The translations under genes were made by a program, and so were the position numbers. A stretch of 7,957 nucleotides of DNA from Shewanella sp. GTDB lineage: Bacteria > Pseudomonadota > Gammaproteobacteria > Enterobacterales > Shewanellaceae. Under the pieces are notes generated by a model, which worked only from the letters and a program-made list of their open reading frames with translations, ran no database searches and was not told the DNA's origin. Where the stretch lies: NCBI GenBank assembly GCA_004195335.1, contig SDWK01000574.1, positions 1-7,957 of the forward strand, written 5' to 3'. Positions 7,522 to 7,957 of the stretch are shown here, in pieces. The stretch's first letter is position 1; every line of letters begins with the position of its first letter.

Positions 7522-7761
7522 TTATTTGTCTTCAATGTCATATATAAGACTGTCAATGTGATGATCGGATAGTTGTTCATTCACACATATTACTAAGTGT
7601 AATACACGATTAAAGCTTTCATCGCTAACAGCTGTTTTCCACTCTCTTCCTTCATTCATAGCGATCGTGAACGATCCCTTCGGAAGTCTTTGTCGCGAGA
7701 AGGGCATAGCGTTAAGCATCTTGCAGAAGCTCCATTGTCTAGCTACCCTACCCGAAACCAT
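7522..7761 (-). CDS. possible small protein of unknown function (79 aa)
   Basis: Minus-strand frame encoding 79 residues from ATG at 7761 (81 from GTG at 7767). Read on the minus strand, AGAGG (plus-strand 7767-7771) lies 5 nt before that ATG, a well-placed ribosome binding site that favours it over the GTG. The product starts basic (MVSGRVARQW) and ends acidic (SLIYDIEDK). A mixed core, LPKGSFTIAMNEGREWKTAV then RVLHLVICVNEQL, suggests a small globular domain. There is no signal peptide, clear membrane span or motif I recognise. It converges on dmsH and sits entirely between the two copies of the 15-bp direct repeat, so it may have arrived with that segment. No convincing promoter was seen. 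It could also be a chance open frame. Confidence 0.4.
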   Translation of the reverse strand: MVSGRVARQWSFCKMLNAMPFSRQRLPKGSFTIAMNEGREWKTAVSDESFNRVLHLVICVNEQLSDHHIDSLIYDIEDK

Positions 7762-7790
7762 ACTCACCTCTGATTCGGTGTCGGCTGTCG

Positions 7791-7805
7791 GCAGAGTAAT
7801 ATGGG
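7791..7805 (+). repeat. 15-bp direct repeat, copy 2
   Basis: Exact copy of 7461-7475, offset by 330 nt, which keeps the reading phase of dmsH. It lies just beyond the start of the small minus-strand frame, so the two copies bracket that frame. Confidence 0.75.
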
Positions 7806-7957
7806 CGGTTGCACTTTTTTGGTACCGGTTTCTAAGTACTCGCTAATTTACCGAAAGAAGAAGCTGGCGATGATCCATCAAGTATTAATGATGGTATTAC
7901 GTGAGTTTTTAACCCTGTAAACGTTATTAATGAGCTATGCTAAACAAGAATAAATAT

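Larger units (their letters stand above)
7483..7957. other. intergenic region downstream of the dms cluster
   Basis: No recognisable gene is present here. It holds the weak hairpin at 7494-7518, the small minus-strand frame at 7522-7761 and the second direct-repeat copy at 7791-7805. From 7774 to 7920 on the + strand there is an open stretch of about 48 codons in the same phase as dmsH, ending at TAA 7918-7920. It has no clear ribosome binding site and could be a gene remnant or chance. From 7921 to the end the sequence is AT-rich with nothing identifiable. Confidence 0.6.

Noticed and set aside
7461..7811. Integron cassette with attC-like ends, suggested by GTTG-type motifs at both repeats
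   Set aside because: No paired core sites or imperfect palindrome of attC form could be drawn, and no integrase is present.
7861..7900. Possible FNR- or CRP-like operator around TGATCCATCA
   Set aside because: The half-sites do not match the FNR (TTGAT-N4-ATCAA) or CRP spacing, and no gene start follows within the window.

Overview
The window holds a nearly complete gene cluster for extracellular (outer-membrane) DMSO respiration, of the type described in Shewanella as dmsEFABGH. All six genes lie on the + strand. The MtrA-like decahaem cytochrome, the MtrB-like barrel and the lipoprotein-type DmsA are found together in Shewanella and close gammaproteobacterial relatives. Codon use and moderate GC agree with that genus, but I cannot name the species. 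The promoter region lies upstream of the window.

Layout: dmsE (about 17-962, decahaem periplasmic cytochrome, with an apparent frameshift inside its signal peptide), dmsF (977-2986, outer-membrane barrel), dmsA (3021-5549, molybdopterin catalytic subunit with a Tat signal and a lipobox), dmsB (5564-6241, four-cluster iron-sulfur subunit), two hairpins (6214-6281, the second terminator-like), dmsG (6295-6954, TorD-family maturation chaperone) and dmsH (7006-7482, small protein of unknown function). From 7483 to the end there is no recognisable gene. That stretch contains a weak hairpin, one plausible small minus-strand reading frame with a good ribosome binding site, and a second copy of a 15-bp sequence taken from the 3' end of dmsH.

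How the genes work together, from known Shewanella biology: quinol electrons reach the periplasm through CymA, encoded elsewhere. DmsE sits in the DmsF barrel and carries the electrons across the outer membrane. DmsB and DmsA on the outer face then reduce DMSO or a related oxide. The usual membrane anchor DmsC is absent, as expected for this arrangement. DmsG acts in the cytoplasm, helping DmsA to fold and receive its molybdenum cofactor before Tat export. DmsH is an accessory of unknown role.

Most of the window is an ordinary instance of a known system. The points worth a second look are the frameshift in the dmsE leader, the double hairpin between dmsB and dmsG, and the repeat-bracketed segment just downstream of dmsH. 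I found no wholly new system.
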